64,000 nt of DNA from assembly GCF_023218175.1 (NCBI RefSeq), contig NZ_JALPTH010000021.1:62001-126000 (forward strand), given 5' to 3'. This document shows, piece after piece, positions 16,439 through 25,052 of the stretch. The position numbers were made by a program, and so were the translations under genes. Every line of letters starts with the position of its first letter. The first letter of the stretch is position 1. Source of the DNA: Streptomyces lichenis (lineage in GTDB: Bacteria > Actinomycetota > Actinomycetes > Streptomycetales > Streptomycetaceae). A model generated the notes under the pieces. It was not told the DNA's origin and did not search any database. It was given only the letters and a program-made list of their open reading frames with translations.

Positions 16439-17299
16439 TCAGGCCAGCCCCCGGCGGGCGACCGCCGGGGGACGGTGGCCGGCGATCGAGGCCACCATGT
16501 CCAGCACCTGGCGGGTCTCCGCCACCTCGTGCACCCGGTACACCTGGGCGCCCAGCCAGGCCGAGACGGCCGTGGTGGCCAGGGTGCCCACCACCCGCTC
16601 TTTGACCGGGCGGTCCAGCGTCTCGCCGACGAAGTCCTTGTTGGAGAGCGAGACCAGCACCGGCCAGCCGGTCGCCGTCATCTCGCCGAGCCGGCGGGTC
16701 GCCTCCAGGCTGTGCCGGGTGTTCTTCCCGAAGTCATGGCCGGGGTCGATCATGATCCCGTCCCGCCGCACGCCCAGCGCCACGGCCCGCTCGGCCAACC
16801 CCAGGGTCACCCGGAGCACATCGGCCATCACATCCTCGTACGCCGCCCGGTGCGGCCGGGTCCGCGGATCGGCGCCGCCCGCGTGGGTGCACACCAGCCC
16901 CGCCCCGTAACGAGCCGCCACCTCCGCCAGTTTGGGGTCGACCCCGCCCCAGGCGTCGTTGAGCACATCGGCGCCCGCCTCGCAGACCGCCTCGCCCACC
17001 TCGTGGCGCCAGGTGTCCACGCTGATCACCACATCCGGGTGGCGGCGGCGCACCTCGGCGACGAAGCCGACCGTGCGGCGCGCCTCCTCCTCGGCGGAGA
17101 CCTCCTCGCCGGGCCCGGCCTTCACCCCGCCGATGTCCACGATCGCCGCGCCCTCGGCCACCGCCTGCTCGACCCGGGCGAGCGCCGGCTCGTCGGCGAA
17201 GGTGGCGCCCTGGTCGTAGAAGGAGTCCGGGGTCCGGTTCACGATGGCCATCACCACCGGTTCGCGGGTGTCGAACTCCCGCCGTCCCAAGCGCAGCAT
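16439..17299 (-). CDS. folP2: Dihydropteroate synthase homologue, FolP2 type
   Basis: 286 residues, TIM barrel of the pterin-binding family. VNRTPDSFYDQGATF replaces the canonical NVTPDSFSDGG, followed by VDIGGVKAGPG, VISVDTWR, LNDAWGG and IDPGHDFGKN. The Arg after Asn and the KAGPG region are typical of the actinobacterial second homologue FolP2, reported in mycobacteria to lack dihydropteroate synthase activity. Neighbouring genes (LOG, DivIVA-like, tag) match the FolP2 locus of M. tuberculosis, except that no glucosyl-3-phosphoglycerate synthase gene is seen here. Confidence 0.85.
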   Translation of the reverse strand: MLRLGRREFDTREPVVMAIVNRTPDSFYDQGATFADEPALARVEQAVAEGAAIVDIGGVKAGPGEEVSAEEEARRTVGFVAEVRRRHPDVVISVDTWRHEVGEAVCEAGADVLNDAWGGVDPKLAEVAARYGAGLVCTHAGGADPRTRPHRAAYEDVMADVLRVTLGLAERAVALGVRRDGIMIDPGHDFGKNTRHSLEATRRLGEMTATGWPVLVSLSNKDFVGETLDRPVKERVVGTLATTAVSAWLGAQVYRVHEVAETRQVLDMVASIAGHRPPAVARRGLA

Positions 17300-17424
17300 G
17301 CCGCTCCGTCCTCGCTGATCCCGGCTCTGTCGCCGCTCCCGCTGTCGCCTGGAACCCTAGCCGTCGGCGCCTCATGGCACGATCAGGGCTGAGACGAGTT
17401 CCGCTCCCCGGGGAAGGCACGCCT

Positions 17425-17829
17425 GTGTTCTGGTTCTTGCTGATCGCGATGGTGGTGGTCATCGCCGCGGTCACCCTCGCGGTCGTCGGCGGAGGCGAGA
17501 GCGAGGTGCTGCCGGAGGCGGCGCCCGAGCAGCTGACCGACCCGCTGCCGCCGACCCGCCCGGCGACCCGGGCGGACATCGATGCGCTGCGGCTGCCGGT
17601 GACGGCCCGGGGCTACCGGATGGCCGACGTGGACGACGTCCTCGGCCGCCTCGGCGCCGAACTGGCCGAACGGGACGCCCGCATCGCCCAGCTGGAGGCC
17701 GCCCTCGCCGGGGCGCAGGCCACCGCCGCGGACCGGTCCGGCGCCCCCGGCATGTTCGACAAGCCCCTCGCCCGTCCCGCCGAGGGCCCGCAGGACGCGG
17801 ACGCCACCGAGCCCGGGGACGACCGGTGA
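17425..17829 (+). CDS. Membrane-anchored DivIVA-like domain protein
   Basis: 134 residues from GTG 17425 (VFWFLLIAMVVVIAAVTLAV). One N-terminal TM helix is followed by a Pro-rich linker and a short DivIVA-like motif GYRMADVDDVLGRLGAEL with a predicted coiled coil (ERDARIAQLEAALAGAQ). It corresponds to the small gene between folP2 and tag in mycobacteria. A role in membrane or septal localisation is inferred. Its stop overlaps the tag start by four bases. Confidence 0.8.
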   Translation: MFWFLLIAMVVVIAAVTLAVVGGGESEVLPEAAPEQLTDPLPPTRPATRADIDALRLPVTARGYRMADVDDVLGRLGAELAERDARIAQLEAALAGAQATAADRSGAPGMFDKPLARPAEGPQDADATEPGDDR

Positions 17830-18416
17830 CCGGCGGCGCCGTACCCGGCCCGGACGGCCGTCCCCGCTGCCCCTGGGGGATCTCCAGCGAGGACTACACC
17901 GCCTACCACGACGAGGAGTGGGGCCGTCCCGTCCACGGCGACGACGCCCTCTACGAGCGGCTGTCGCTGGAGGCGTTCCAGTCCGGGCTGTCCTGGATCA
18001 CCATCCTGCGCCGCCGCGAAGGCTTCCGTCGCGCCTTCGCCGGCTTCCGCATTCCCGAGGTCGCCGCCTTCACCGACGCCGACCGGGAGCGGCTGCTGGC
18101 CGACCCCGGCATCATCCGCAACCGCGCCAAGATCGACGCCTGCCTGGACAACGCCCGCCGGCTCGCCGAGTGGGCCCCCGGCGAGCTGGACGAGCTGATC
18201 TGGTCCCACGCCCCCGCCCCGGCCGCCCGCCCCGCCCCCCGCACCCTCGCCGACGTGCCCGCGGTCACCCCCGAGTCCACCGCCCTGGCCAAGGAACTGA
18301 AACGCCGCGGAGTCCGCTTCGTCGGCCCCACCACCGCCTACGCCCTCATGCAGGCCTGCGGCCTCGTCGACGACCACCTGACCGACTGCGCCGCCCGAGG
18401 CGGCGCGATCGTCTGA
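17826..18416 (+). CDS. tag: DNA-3-methyladenine glycosylase I
   Basis: 196 residues. The Tag zinc-snap residues are present: Cys in PRCPWG, His in YHDEEWGRP, and His/Cys in DDHLTDC. The substrate-binding EAFQSGLSWITILRRREGFR and the helix-hairpin-helix-like segment are conserved. The enzyme excises 3-methyladenine from DNA. GTG 17826 in a GTGA overlap couples it to the DivIVA-like gene. Confidence 0.94.
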   Translation: MTGGAVPGPDGRPRCPWGISSEDYTAYHDEEWGRPVHGDDALYERLSLEAFQSGLSWITILRRREGFRRAFAGFRIPEVAAFTDADRERLLADPGIIRNRAKIDACLDNARRLAEWAPGELDELIWSHAPAPAARPAPRTLADVPAVTPESTALAKELKRRGVRFVGPTTAYALMQACGLVDDHLTDCAARGGAIV

Positions 18417-18755
18417 CGTTCCGAGGGCCGGAGGGCGGCGGTACGGGGGAGACGCGGCGCCCGGAGCCGCGGTACGGGCCCGGCAGGCACGGCGCCTGAG
18501 GCGGCGGCCCCGGGGCCAAGGGCCGTACCCCCAGCGGCCCCGGCCTTCGGCGGCCCTGCCCGGGGTGTCGCCCGGCGCCCGGGTGGTCGTACGGGCCGGG
18601 GTGGCGGTACGGCCAAGGTGCCGCCGCCCGTTCCTTCGGCGGGCCCGGCCCCGCGCCCCGGCGGTCACCCCGGCGCTCGGCGGCCGTCCCGGCGCCCCAG
18701 GCGGCCCCGGCGCCCCCGGTGGTCACCCCGGTCCTCGGCGGCGGCAGCCGCCCCC
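18417..18755. other. Non-coding gap of 339 bp, very GC-rich
   Basis: Between tag and the convergent enoyl-CoA hydratase gene. It is low in complexity, with recurring GGCGGCCC, GGCCCC and GGTACGGGCC words. Overlapping frames on both strands give Arg/Pro/Gly-rich translations without family character. I see no gene and no perfect long hairpin. Confidence 0.6.
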
Positions 18756-19544
18756 TCAGCGGCCCTGGTAGACCGGCTTCTCCTTGGCGACGAAGGCGCG
18801 GACCGCGATGGCGTGGTCCTCGGAGGCGCCCGCGCGCATCTGGAGCTCGCCCTCCTTGTCCAGGGCCTCGTCCAGGCCGTGCCCGGCGCCGTAGGCCAGG
18901 GACTCCTTGATCGCGGCGTAGGCGAGGGTCGGTCCGGCGGCCAGGGTGCGGGCCACCGCGAGGGACTGCTCGGCCAGTTCGGCGGCCGGCACCACCTTGT
19001 TGGCGATGCCCAGCTCGTACGCCTCCTGCGCCGGGATGGACCGCGGGAAGAACAGCAGCTCGGCGGCGCGCCCGGGGCCCACCACCCGGGGCAGCGTCCA
19101 GGAGACGCCGGAGTCCGCGGTGAGCGCCACCCCGGCGAACGCGGTGGTGAAGGAGGCGGTGTCGGCGACCACCCGGTAGTCCGCGGCCAGCGCGAAGCCG
19201 AACCCGGCGCCCGCGGCCACCCCGTTCACCCCGGCCACCACCGGCTTCGGCATGCCCGCGATGGCCCGCACGATCGGGTTGTAGTGCTCGGCCACCGTGC
19301 TCATCACGGAGTCCGCGTTCTCGGCGAGCAGCCCCATGTGCTCCTTGAGGTCCTGCCCGACGCAGAACGCCCGGCCCGTCGCGGTCAGCAGCACCGCGCG
19401 CACCGCCTCGTCCCCGCCCGCCGCCCGCAGGGCCTCCCGCAGCGCCTCCTTGGCCTCGACGCTCAGCGCGTTCATGGCCTCGGGCCGGTTCAGCGTGATC
19501 GTCGCCAGTCCGTCGGTCACCTCGTACAGCACGGTGTCGGCCAT
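18756..19544 (-). CDS. Enoyl-CoA hydratase/isomerase family protein (PaaG-like)
   Basis: 262 residues of the crotonase fold. The oxyanion-hole segments are AFCVGQDLKEH and NGVAAGAGFGFALAADYRV. The VGQDL motif and the Asp in the region ALTADSGVSWTLPR fit the PaaG/PaaB-type isomerase branch more than the classical two-Glu hydratases. No other phenylacetate genes are near, so the substrate is unknown. Start ATG 19544. Confidence 0.88.
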   Translation of the reverse strand: MADTVLYEVTDGLATITLNRPEAMNALSVEAKEALREALRAAGGDEAVRAVLLTATGRAFCVGQDLKEHMGLLAENADSVMSTVAEHYNPIVRAIAGMPKPVVAGVNGVAAGAGFGFALAADYRVVADTASFTTAFAGVALTADSGVSWTLPRVVGPGRAAELLFFPRSIPAQEAYELGIANKVVPAAELAEQSLAVARTLAAGPTLAYAAIKESLAYGAGHGLDEALDKEGELQMRAGASEDHAIAVRAFVAKEKPVYQGR

Positions 19545-19748
19545 GGATCTTCAGGTCCCCTCGCTCGGTGACGGCGTTGTCCCGCCCAGCATGGCGGAGA
19601 TCATCGGGCCCCGGAACGCGGCCCCGGGTGTGACCTGCGTCAAAGGAAGGCCCTCCGGCCGCCTCGCGGCGGGGGCGCAGTATCGCAGGCGGATCGCCGA
19701 ATTATGCGCTTTTGCGAAAGCGCGTTGCCCAAGCGATGCCGCCCGATG

Positions 19749-19779
19749 TTGGTCATCGGGTGCGGCCATGCGGGATAAT
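19749..19779 (+). promoter_or_regulatory. Putative vegetative promoter upstream of DUF3117 gene
   Basis: TTGGTC (19749-19754), a 19-base spacer and GATAAT (19774-19779) form a near-consensus pair within the 328-bp gap 19545-19872. It would give a leader of about 85-90 nt. The rest of the gap also contains AT-rich stretches around 19690-19720 and no credible ORF. Confidence 0.5.
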
Positions 19780-19872
19780 GAGCGGGTAGCAAGGTGTTCG
19801 ACGCCGGTGAGGTGTGCCCATGCCAGAGGGCCGTCGGCTGACGATGAGCTGGTTTCAGGAAGGGGAACGAGC

Positions 19873-20040
19873 ATGGCGGCCATGAAGCCGCGGACGGGCG
19901 ACGGCCCGCTCGAGGTGACCAAGGAGGGGCGGGGCATCGTCATGCGCGTTCCGCTCGAAGGCGGCGGTCGGCTTGTCGTCGAGCTGACCCCGGACGAGGC
20001 TCGCGCCCTCGGCGACGCACTGAACAACGTCGTCGTCTAA
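19873..20040 (+). CDS. DUF3117 family small protein
   Basis: 55 residues starting MAAMKPRTGDGPLEVTKEGR and containing MRVPLEGGGRLVVELTPDEA. This is a near-invariant actinobacterial small protein of unknown function. The start is fixed by AGGAAGGGGAA upstream. The stop is TAA, uncommon in this genome. It is followed by a strong hairpin. Confidence 0.92.
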   Translation: MAAMKPRTGDGPLEVTKEGRGIVMRVPLEGGGRLVVELTPDEARALGDALNNVVV

Positions 20041-20107
20041 GCGCCGAAGCCCGCGGCGCCGCAGCGCCGCAGCCCTCCACGGTTCTCGAAGCGCCACTTC
20101 TGTGGGT

Positions 20108-20141
20108 CCGCCCCGGCACGGTACACACCGTGCCGGGGCGG
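20108..20141. terminator. Perfect 15-bp hairpin between convergent genes
   Basis: CCGCCCCGGCACGGT pairs with its exact complement around an ACAC loop. It lies 67 bases after the DUF3117 stop and 38 bases from the O-methyltransferase stop, so it can end both transcripts. Confidence 0.88.
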
Positions 20142-20179
20142 TCGTGTTTCCCCGGGTTCCTCCGGGTTTCCCGGGAGCC

Positions 20180-20815
20180 TCAGGGGCGGCGCACAGCGCA
20201 GAGGAGGCCGTCCCCGACCGGCAGCAGGGAGGACAGCAGTTCCGGGCTCTCCCGGACCGCCCGCAGCAGCTCCCGCAGCCGCAGCACCTCCGGCGGCTGG
20301 GCCGCCGAGTCCACCGTGCGGCCGTCCGCGAAGACCCCCTCGAAGCAGACCAGTCCGCCGGGGCGGAGCAGGCGCAACGATTCAGCGAGATAGTCCAGGC
20401 TCTCCGTACGGTCGCCGTCGCAGAACACCAGGTCGTATCCGCCGTCCGCCAACCGCGGCAGCACATCCAGCGCCCGGCCCGGGATGAACCGCGCCCGGTT
20501 GCCCGCGAAGCCGGCCGCCCGGAACGCCTGCCGGGCGAACTGCTGCCGCTCCGGCTCCGGGTCCACGGTGGTCAGCACCCCGTCGGGGCGCATCCCGAGC
20601 AGCAGATAGATCCCGGACACCCCCGTCCCGGTGCCGATCTCGGCCACCGCCTTGGCGTCCGCCGTCGCCGCCAGCATCCGCAGCGCGGCGCCGGTGCCCG
20701 GGGACACCGAGGGCAGCCCTGCCTCGCGGGCCCGGTCCCGGGCCCAGCGCAGTGCTTCGTCCTCGGCGACAAAGGCGTCGGCGAACGCCCAGCTCGTCTG
20801 CCGGTTGGCGGTAAT
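20180..20815 (-). CDS. Class I SAM-dependent O-methyltransferase; start codon uncertain
   Basis: About 211 residues from a proposed ATT at 20815. Motifs are AKAVAEIGTGTGVSGIYLL (SAM motif I), LTTVDPEPER, GRALDVLPRL and YDLVFCDGDR, typical of the caffeoyl-CoA/catechol O-methyltransferase family. The orthologue Rv1220c sits divergently beside sigE in M. tuberculosis, as here. No ATG, GTG, TTG or CTG lies in frame just upstream. The frame stays open to 21088 but through a repetitive Val-Pro region. GGGAGAGG is ideally spaced before ATT 20815. The methyl acceptor is unknown. Confidence 0.78.
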   Translation of the reverse strand: MTANRQTSWAFADAFVAEDEALRWARDRAREAGLPSVSPGTGAALRMLAATADAKAVAEIGTGTGVSGIYLLLGMRPDGVLTTVDPEPERQQFARQAFRAAGFAGNRARFIPGRALDVLPRLADGGYDLVFCDGDRTESLDYLAESLRLLRPGGLVCFEGVFADGRTVDSAAQPPEVLRLRELLRAVRESPELLSSLLPVGDGLLCAVRRP

Positions 20816-20923
20816 GACCCTCTCCCGTCCCCGTAGTTCGGCAACGGTGACTGTATCCGTTCGGCGCCGGGAACCCGCAGATGGGAGTACGCGTTGGAAG
20901 AGGGTGGGAGACAGGGTGGAGAA

Positions 20924-20991
20924 CGGGACGGGGACCGGGACCGGGATCGAGCCGGTGATCAGGCCGGTGATCGGGACCGGGATCGGGACGG
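20924..20991. repeat. Degenerate GGGACC/GGGATC hexamer-rich tract
   Basis: Within the 317-bp gap 20816-21132 between the divergent O-methyltransferase and ECF sigma genes. The tract is built from GGGACCGGGACCGGGATC-like words and two copies of GCCGGTGATC. In one frame it reads as alternating Asp-Arg, in another as Val-Pro, so its coding appearance is an artefact of the repeat. The sigma promoter must lie between here and 21132, where AAAGATTCTTATCC is the most AT-rich stretch. Confidence 0.6.
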
Positions 20992-21132
20992 AAACGGGGC
21001 CGTCACCGGGCCCGGCGGACGGTCCGATCCGGCACTGTTCCGGCACCGCGCCGGCAGCCCCGGCACCGCACCGCGAAGCCCGTCCCAAATGCGCGTAAAG
21101 ATTCTTATCCGGAGCTAACGGACGGGGTGGCT

Positions 21133-21900
21133 ATGGTAGGGGCTCCACTGGACACCACCAGAGCCGACAGGGGAGGTGCGGCTGTTCCTGCGGGACACCG
21201 GGGCGGGTCGCGGTTGCGGCGCTTCCTAGGGTCGGCGGGTGAGCCGAAATCCGTGACCGACACCGCTGACCGTTCCATGCCCGCCGCCTCCGCGCCCACC
21301 ACCGCGACCTTCGCATCGGACGCGGAATCGCAGGCGTGGGCTCCTCCGACCTGGGAGGAGATCGTCAGCACCCACAGCGGCCGCGTCTACCGCCTCGCCT
21401 ACCGGCTGAGCGGCAACCAGCACGACGCCGAGGACATCACCCAGGAGGTGTTCGTCCGCGTCTTCCGCTCGCTGTCCACCTACACGCCCGGCACCTTCGA
21501 GGGCTGGCTGCACCGCATCACCACCAACCTCTTCCTGGACATGGTGCGCCGCAAGCAGCGCATCCGCTTCGACTCGCTCGGCGACGACGCGGCGGAGCGG
21601 CTGCCCAGCAAGGAGCCGGACGCCCAGCAGATCTTCCAGGACACCCACTTCGACGCCGACGTCCAGCAGGCGCTGGACACCCTCGCGCCGGAGTTCCGCG
21701 CCGCCGTGGTGCTGTGCGACATCGAAGGGCTGTCGTACGAGGAGATCGCCGCCACCCTCGGGGTGAAGCTCGGCACCGTCCGCAGCCGCATCCACCGCGG
21801 CCGCTCCCATCTGCGCAAGGCCCTCCAGCACCGTTCGCCCGAGGCCCGGGCCGAGCAGCGGGCCTTCGCCGCCCTGACGGGGGAGGTCGGTACGGCGTGA
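21133..21900 (+). CDS. ECF sigma factor, M. tuberculosis SigE-like
   Basis: 255 residues from ATG 21133 (GTG 21127 in frame also possible). Sigma region 2 is seen in HSGRVYRLAYRLSGNQHDAE and TPGTFEGWLHRITTNLFLD, and region 4 in VVLCDIEGLSYEEIAATLG and KLGTVRSRIHRGRSHLRKAL. A 60-residue Ala/Thr-rich N-terminal extension precedes region 2. The order O-methyltransferase, sigma, zinc anti-sigma, htrA, tatB is that of the mycobacterial SigE envelope-stress locus. The stop overlaps the anti-sigma GTG by four bases. Confidence 0.93.
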   Translation: MVGAPLDTTRADRGGAAVPAGHRGGSRLRRFLGSAGEPKSVTDTADRSMPAASAPTTATFASDAESQAWAPPTWEEIVSTHSGRVYRLAYRLSGNQHDAEDITQEVFVRVFRSLSTYTPGTFEGWLHRITTNLFLDMVRRKQRIRFDSLGDDAAERLPSKEPDAQQIFQDTHFDADVQQALDTLAPEFRAAVVLCDIEGLSYEEIAATLGVKLGTVRSRIHRGRSHLRKALQHRSPEARAEQRAFAALTGEVGTA

Positions 21901-22817
21901 GCGGCACAGGACCCACCCCGGCGGACGACCACCTCGGGGACCGTCTCGCCGCCCTCGTCGACGGCGAGCTCGGCCATGACACCCGTGAGCGGTGCCTCGC
22001 CCACCTCGCGACCTGCGCCCGCTGCAAGGCCGAGGCCGACGCCCAGCGCCGGCTGAAGAGCGTCTTCGCCCAGGCCGCGCCCCCGCCGCCCTCCGCGGGG
22101 CTGCTCGCACGCCTCCAGGGGTTGCCCGGGGGTGCTCCGGGAGACGACGGCGGACCCCCGGGCCCCTTCGGCGGACCGCCGGGGCCCCTCGGCCGGCGGC
22201 GAAGCCCTTTCGCCACCGACCGGGCCGACGGGGGAGGGTACGGAATGAGCCCCGGCCCGCTGGAGTACGCGGCCGCCTCCGCCCTCCCGGGCGGGCGCGG
22301 TGAGGGCTTCCCCATCCACGAGATCCACGAGGTGGCCCGCCGCGAGGCGGAGCGCTCCCCGTGGCGCGGCCGGCGGTTCGCGCTGACCGCGGCCAGTGCG
22401 GTGTCCTTCGCTGCCATCGCCCTGGGCGGCGCCCTGCCCGCGGCCGCCCCGGTCGACGTCCGCGGCGAGGGCACCGGAAGCAACGTCACCCCGGTGCGCT
22501 CACCCGGCCAGCAGCAGGGCAGCGACCCCGGCCGGCGCCGCGGCTCCGGCTCCGCCGAGCGGCCCGCGCCGCCGACGGGCGTCCCGGCCCGGGCGGTCCA
22601 GCAGCCCGCGGCCCCGCTGCGCACCGGTGCGCCGCCGTTCCTCACGGCGACCCACCCGGGCGCCGGGACCGGGGTGCTCAACGCCCCCGTGGCCCCGCCG
22701 CTGGTGCGGCCCGCCGGGCAGGGGCCCTATCTGGCCGCGGTCTCCGGGCCGGGCCCGGCCCGTTCCGCCGCACAGGACGCGTCCTCCGTTTCGCGGCCGT
22801 CCACCGGCCGGCGCTGA
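21897..22817 (+). CDS. Zinc-containing anti-sigma factor with one TM helix
   Basis: 306 residues from GTG 21897. The N-terminal cytoplasmic part holds a ZAS-type motif HLATCARCKAEAD (His-x3-Cys-x2-Cys), which in this family binds zinc and occludes the sigma factor. A TM helix (about 163-183, ALTAASAVSFAAIALGGA) separates it from a Pro/Ser-rich extracytoplasmic tail. Coupled to the sigma gene, it should hold that factor inactive until envelope stress. The HtrA protease follows. Confidence 0.9.
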   Translation: MSGTGPTPADDHLGDRLAALVDGELGHDTRERCLAHLATCARCKAEADAQRRLKSVFAQAAPPPPSAGLLARLQGLPGGAPGDDGGPPGPFGGPPGPLGRRRSPFATDRADGGGYGMSPGPLEYAAASALPGGRGEGFPIHEIHEVARREAERSPWRGRRFALTAASAVSFAAIALGGALPAAAPVDVRGEGTGSNVTPVRSPGQQQGSDPGRRRGSGSAERPAPPTGVPARAVQQPAAPLRTGAPPFLTATHPGAGTGVLNAPVAPPLVRPAGQGPYLAAVSGPGPARSAAQDASSVSRPSTGRR

Positions 22818-22935
22818 CCGGTCCGGAACCGGTCGCCCCGCACCGGTCGTCCTCCACCGGGCGCGCGGAACCTGGTTGAATCCAGGGCAGCGCGCCCAGT
22901 GGTGCGTTCGGGTGAGGGCAGGCAGCGGGGAGAGC

Positions 22936-24933
22936 ATGGACGACGGGAAGCCCACGGGAAGCACACCGGCGTGGTGGAGCCGCCCCGCGCCACCGCGGCC
23001 CACCACGCCCCCGCCGGCGGCTCCCGCCGACACGGCCGCCCTTTCGGTGGACCCGCCGCCCGCCGCTCCGGCGAATGAGGCCCCGGCGGATGAGCCCCCG
23101 ACGGCTGCCGGGACCGCCGCGGCCGGGCCGCCGCCCGCCGCCGCTGTGGACAAGCCCCAGGCGGTTGCCGGAGCTGCCGCGGCCGGGCCCCCGCCCGCCG
23201 CCTCGGAGGCGCCTTCAGGGGAGCGCCCGCAGCCGCTGCACGAGCCGGACGAGTACCGCACCCCGCCCTACGGGGAGCCCGGCCCCTGGGCGCCCGCACC
23301 CCCCGTACAGCGCCCCGCGCCGACCCCGCCGCACGGCAGCCCCGTACCCGTACCCGCTCCGGCCCCGCCGCCCGGGCACGCCCCGAGCGCGTCGGCCGCC
23401 GCCGGGCAGCCGGGGCCCGCGCCCCAGCCGCTCCAGCCGCCGGCCGGGCCGCCGCCGGCCGTACCGGGGCCCGGGGCCGGTCACGCCCTGCCCGCGCACT
23501 CGGGCGTACCGGGGCCCGCGACGGGGCACCCCGAGCCCGCGCCGCAGCCGCTCCAGCCGCCGGCCGGGCCGCCGCCGGCCGTACCGGGGCCCGGGGCCGG
23601 TCACGCCCCGCCCGCGCACTCGGGCGTACCGGGGCCCGCGACCGGGCACCCCGAGCCCGCGCCGCAGCCCGCGCCCCCGGCCGTAGCTGCGCGGCCCGGG
23701 GGCGGACATGCCCCCTCCCAGTGGCTCCAGTACGACCCGTGGAACGCCCCGGGGGCCGCGTCCGTACCGCCGCCGCGGCAGCCGTTCACCCACACCGGTG
23801 ATCCTGGTCCGGGACGGGCCCCCCGGCGCCGGCGGCGGCTGCTCGGAGTGGCCGGCGCGCTGGTGTTCGCCGCGCTCGCCGGGGTGGTCGGCGGCGGCGT
23901 CGGCGCCTACATCGAGCGCAACGGCGGGCTGACCACCGTGGAACTGCCGCAGGCCGCCCGCGAGGACACCGGCCGGGCACCCGGCAGCGTCGCCGGGATC
24001 GCGGCCAGCGCGCTGCCCAGCGTGGTGACCATCCATGTCAGCGGCGGCGGCGAACAGGGCACCGGCACCGGCTTCGTACTCGACAAGCGCGGCCACATCC
24101 TCACCAACCACCATGTGGTGGACCCCTCGGGCAGCTCCGGGGAGATCGCGGTCACCTTCAGCGGGGGCGAGACGGCCGCCGCCGAACTGGTCGGCAAGGA
24201 CGCGGGCTACGACCTGGCCGTGATCAAGGTCAAAGGCGTCTCCGGGCTGAAGCCGCTGCCGCTGGGCAACAGCGACAGTGTCCGGGTCGGCGACCCGGTG
24301 GTGGCGATCGGCGCCCCCTTCGACCTCCAGAACACCGTGACCTCCGGGATCATCAGCGCCAAGGGGCGGCCGATCACCGCGGGCGGCGAGGAGGGGGACG
24401 GCAGCGACATCAGCTATGTCGACGCCCTCCAGACCGACGCGCCGATCAACCCCGGCAACTCCGGCGGCCCGCTGGTCGACGACCGGGCCCGGGTCATCGG
24501 CATCAACAGCGCCATCCGGGCCGCCGACGGCGGCTCGGGCTCGGAGGGCGGCCGGGCCGGGTCGATAGGGCTGGGCTTCGCGATCCCGATCAACCAGGGC
24601 AAGCGGGTCGCCGAGGAGCTGATCAACACCGGCAAGGCGACCCATCCGGTCATCGGGGTCAGCCTCGACATGAAGTACACCGGCGACGGCGCGAAGGTCG
24701 GCACCAAGGGCCAGGACGGCGCCCCGTCCGTGGTCCCGGACGGCCCGGCCGCCAAGGCCGGCATCCGCTCGGGCGACGTCATCACCCAAGTGGACGGGGA
24801 GCGGGTGCACAGCGGCGAGGAGCTGATCGTCAAGATCCGCGCCCACCGCCCCGGCGACCGCCTCCGGCTCACCCTGGAGCGGGGCGGCAAGGAGGAGACC
24901 AGGACCCTGACCCTGGGCTCCGCCGGCAACTGA
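22936..24933 (+). CDS. HtrA/DegP-like membrane serine protease with PDZ domain
   Basis: 665 residues. Residues 1-295 are a disordered Pro/Ala-rich cytoplasmic region, including a 40-residue tandem repeat. A TM helix lies near 300-325. The S1C protease has His about 393 (LTNHHVV), Asp about 426 (GYDLAVIKV) and Ser about 509 (NPGNSGGPLVD). A PDZ domain (around 575-655, GPAAKAGIRSGDVITQVDGE) ends the protein. It is the likely quality-control protease of the sigma/anti-sigma regulon. ATG 22936 has GGGGAGA upstream. Confidence 0.93.
   Translation: MDDGKPTGSTPAWWSRPAPPRPTTPPPAAPADTAALSVDPPPAAPANEAPADEPPTAAGTAAAGPPPAAAVDKPQAVAGAAAAGPPPAASEAPSGERPQPLHEPDEYRTPPYGEPGPWAPAPPVQRPAPTPPHGSPVPVPAPAPPPGHAPSASAAAGQPGPAPQPLQPPAGPPPAVPGPGAGHALPAHSGVPGPATGHPEPAPQPLQPPAGPPPAVPGPGAGHAPPAHSGVPGPATGHPEPAPQPAPPAVAARPGGGHAPSQWLQYDPWNAPGAASVPPPRQPFTHTGDPGPGRAPRRRRRLLGVAGALVFAALAGVVGGGVGAYIERNGGLTTVELPQAAREDTGRAPGSVAGIAASALPSVVTIHVSGGGEQGTGTGFVLDKRGHILTNHHVVDPSGSSGEIAVTFSGGETAAAELVGKDAGYDLAVIKVKGVSGLKPLPLGNSDSVRVGDPVVAIGAPFDLQNTVTSGIISAKGRPITAGGEEGDGSDISYVDALQTDAPINPGNSGGPLVDDRARVIGINSAIRAADGGSGSEGGRAGSIGLGFAIPINQGKRVAEELINTGKATHPVIGVSLDMKYTGDGAKVGTKGQDGAPSVVPDGPAAKAGIRSGDVITQVDGERVHSGEELIVKIRAHRPGDRLRLTLERGGKEETRTLTLGSAGN
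23415..23669 (+). repeat. 120-bp in-frame tandem repeat in the htrA-like gene, 2.1 copies
   Basis: Two full copies and the start of a third align at an exact 120-base offset with only a few substitutions. Each encodes a 40-residue Pro/Ala/Gly segment beginning about PAPQPLQPPAGPPPAVPGPG. The length is a multiple of three, so copy-number change would alter only the cytoplasmic linker. Confidence 0.92.
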
Positions 24934-25052
24934 ACGCGCCGCCGCCCGGTCCGGGGACCGGGCGGTACCGCCCCGCCGGGGCGGCCAGGTACCGTGGAAC
25001 GGCCCGGCGCGCCCCGGACCGAACCGGGCGGACCCTGTGGAGGAGCGGCAAG

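Noticed and set aside
18417..18755. A gene in the 339-bp gap after tag
   Set aside because: Frames on both strands are low-complexity Arg/Pro/Gly with no SD or family signature.
20894..21118. A 74-residue Asp/Arg-repeat ORF in the sigma promoter region
   Set aside because: It is a translation of the GGGACC repeat tract, with no Shine-Dalgarno or conservation evidence, and it overlaps the promoter region.
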